A DNA stretch of 13,626 bases from an uncultured Helcococcus sp. (GTDB taxonomy: Bacteria > Bacillota > Clostridia > Tissierellales > Peptoniphilaceae), in the NCBI GenBank assembly GCA_947253305.1, contig CAMXYZ010000020.1, positions 1-13,626 of the forward strand, in the 5' to 3' direction. The notes below the pieces were generated by a model. The model worked only from the letters and a program-made list of their open reading frames with translations, had not been told where the DNA came from and searched no databases. A program made the translations under genes and the position numbers. Shown in pieces: positions 13,580 through 13,626 of the stretch. Position 1 is the stretch's first letter, and each line of letters begins with the position of its first letter.

Positions 13580-13626
13580 CTGTCTCTTATACACATCTGA
13601 CGCTGCCGACGACTCCTTACGTGTAG
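13580..13626. other. Untrimmed Illumina Nextera adapter with i5 index (artefact, not genomic)
   Basis: 13580-13598 is the Tn5 mosaic end CTGTCTCTTATACACATCT. 13599-13612 is GACGCTGCCGACGA, the Nextera read-1 adapter remainder. 13613-13620 is CTCCTTAC, the reverse complement of index GTAAGGAG. 13621-13626 GTGTAG is the start of the P5 complement. The match is exact throughout, so genomic sequence stops at about 13579. Confidence 0.98.

Noticed and set aside
13580..13594. GTG start at 13594 for yhfT
   Set aside because: These codons are the Nextera mosaic end, so the real gene start is off the contig.

Overview
This is a low-GC window with every supportable gene on the minus strand, so genes read from high to low coordinates. 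AGGAGG-type ribosome sites, TTGACA/TATAAT-type promoters, a CdaA/CdaR pair and a lipoprotein-type flavin reductase point to an anaerobic Bacillota (Clostridia/Tissierellia-like) chromosome; I cannot name a genus. TGA and TAG serve as ordinary stops and TGG encodes Trp. The last ~47 bases (13580-13626) are not genomic: they are an untrimmed Illumina Nextera adapter with index and P5 start, so the real contig ends at about 13579.

Layout in order of transcription. (1) 13579-6220: a seven-gene operon, yhfT (cut by the contig end), an amidase-signature protein, php/yhfV, yhfS, yhfX, yhfW, yhfZ. Genes overlap or nearly touch, and the operon ends in a strong terminator at 6143-6190. It is a Gram-positive version of the poorly understood E. 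coli yhf operon. An amidase-like gene is inserted, YhfU and YhfY are not seen, and the GntR-like regulator YhfZ comes last. A plausible but unproven reading is that YhfT imports an unusual amino compound or conjugate, the Php metallohydrolase and the two PLP enzymes process it, and YhfZ senses it. Two members look catalytically altered: the amidase-like protein lacks the usual Lys, and YhfW lacks the phosphopentomutase phospho-threonine.

(2) 6101-4080: an extracellular FMN/FAD reductase lipoprotein gene (fumarate/urocanate reductase-like) behind a perfect-consensus promoter. One in-frame TGA at a conserved Trp position breaks it. (3) 4029-2983: a two-gene cassette, a small charged protein and a nucleotidyltransferase-fold protein overlapping by ATGA, possibly toxin-antitoxin-like. 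Its promoter and leader carry two copies of a 39-bp dyad with identical geometry. (4) 2943-2151: a DUF2971-like gene broken by TAG exactly at the Trp of its WSHY motif. (5) 2111-1680: a DsrE-family protein with a strong terminator. (6) 1637-1: cdaA, the membrane diadenylate cyclase, and overlapping cdaR, which runs off the left edge.

The parts most worth a second look are the amidase-containing yhf operon, the double-dyad regulated nucleotidyltransferase pair, and the two independent Trp-to-stop changes within 3 kb. No RNA genes, insertion sequences or CRISPR arrays were seen, and no gene-free stretch exceeds 300 bases.
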